A stretch of 64,000 bases of DNA, taken from assembly GCF_022227845.1 (NCBI RefSeq), contig NZ_JAJNQN010000001.1:62001-126000 (forward strand), in the 5' to 3' direction. The translations under genes were made by a program, and so were the position numbers. Positions 63,912 to 64,000 of the stretch are shown piece by piece; the first letter of the stretch is position 1, and the number at the start of each line of letters is the position of its first letter. This DNA is from Ectothiorhodospira lacustris (GTDB taxonomy: Bacteria > Pseudomonadota > Gammaproteobacteria > Ectothiorhodospirales > Ectothiorhodospiraceae). A model generated the notes under the pieces. That model had not been told where the DNA came from, searched no databases, and saw only the letters and a program-made list of their open reading frames with translations.

Positions 63912-64000
63912 ATGCGCCGAGGATCATCATTTGAAGCTCCCTGGTACGACCGATTGCTGGGTAAGTTGACCACCCGCCTGGCCCGCCGTCGACCCTGGTT
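63912..64000 (+). CDS. Start of an unidentified gene, cut by window edge
   Basis: ATG at 63912 preceded by GAGGGCGAG opens a frame to the window end (about 29 codons): an arginine-rich start MRRGSSFEAPWYDRLLGKL, then TTRLARRRPW. Too little to identify. Confidence 0.4.
   Translation, partial: MRRGSSFEAPWYDRLLGKLTTRLARRRPW

Overview
The window looks like chromosomal DNA of a GC-rich, sulfur-oxidising gammaproteobacterium, most likely of the Chromatiales/Ectothiorhodospiraceae type (my inference). The support is gammaproteobacterial housekeeping synteny (hrcA-grpE-dnaK; nadK-recN-fur-bamE; yafS-rnhA-dnaQ next to mltD; tig-clpP-clpX-lon-hupB-ppiD), a complete sulfur-oxidising heterodisulfide-reductase-like (sHdr) cluster, and soxYZ plus soxB. 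No phage, plasmid, CRISPR or insertion-sequence transposase was seen. The only mobile-looking DNA is a family of small palindromic repeats.

1-5.9 kb holds the heat-shock operon hrcA-grpE-dnaK (minus strand; dnaK runs off the left edge) with a perfect CIRCE operator, then nadK, recN with a LexA-like site, fur and the outer-membrane assembly lipoprotein gene bamE. 6.2-15.2 kb carries rnfH, ratA, a sodium:neurotransmitter-type symporter, smpB, dnaQ, rnhA, a yafS-like methyltransferase, mltD, a PP2C phosphatase and two paralogous FHA proteins. 15.3-21.4 kb is a Yej-type peptide ABC transporter operon with enlarged permeases and a membrane-anchored binding protein. 21.6-31.3 kb has fabI and the protein quality-control block ppiD, tRNA-Asp, tRNA-Val, hupB, lon, clpX, clpP, tig. 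A cluster of five tRNAs (Leu, Lys, His, Arg, Pro) follows, then pssA, a phosphatidylserine-decarboxylase homologue that lacks its self-cleavage site, and ilvC-ilvH-ilvB.

37.4-51.2 kb is the most distinctive region. Read on the minus strand the order is tusA, dsrE, hdrC1, [repeat island], hdrB1, hdrA, hyp, hdrC2, hdrB2, lipoate-binding protein, a second dsrE, a second lipoate-binding protein, a radical SAM protein, a lipoate-protein ligase, an FAD oxidoreductase, a second radical SAM protein and a receiver-like protein. TusA and the DsrE proteins would deliver sulfane sulfur. The sHdr complex would oxidise it together with lipoyl-carrying LbpA. The two radical SAM proteins, the ligase and the oxidoreductase would build the lipoyl group in place.

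51.6-56.7 kb (plus strand) has an unknown gene, a BepA-like M48 metalloprotease, soxY, soxZ and soxB, the periplasmic front end of thiosulfate oxidation. soxAX and soxCD are absent here. From 56.7 kb come a methyl-accepting chemotaxis protein and a very large signalling protein whose order is binding-protein domain, PAS, degenerate GGDEF, EAL, BLUF, with every key BLUF photocycle residue present. A divergent sigma-54 activator without a receiver domain, a small unknown gene and the first codons of another gene close the window.
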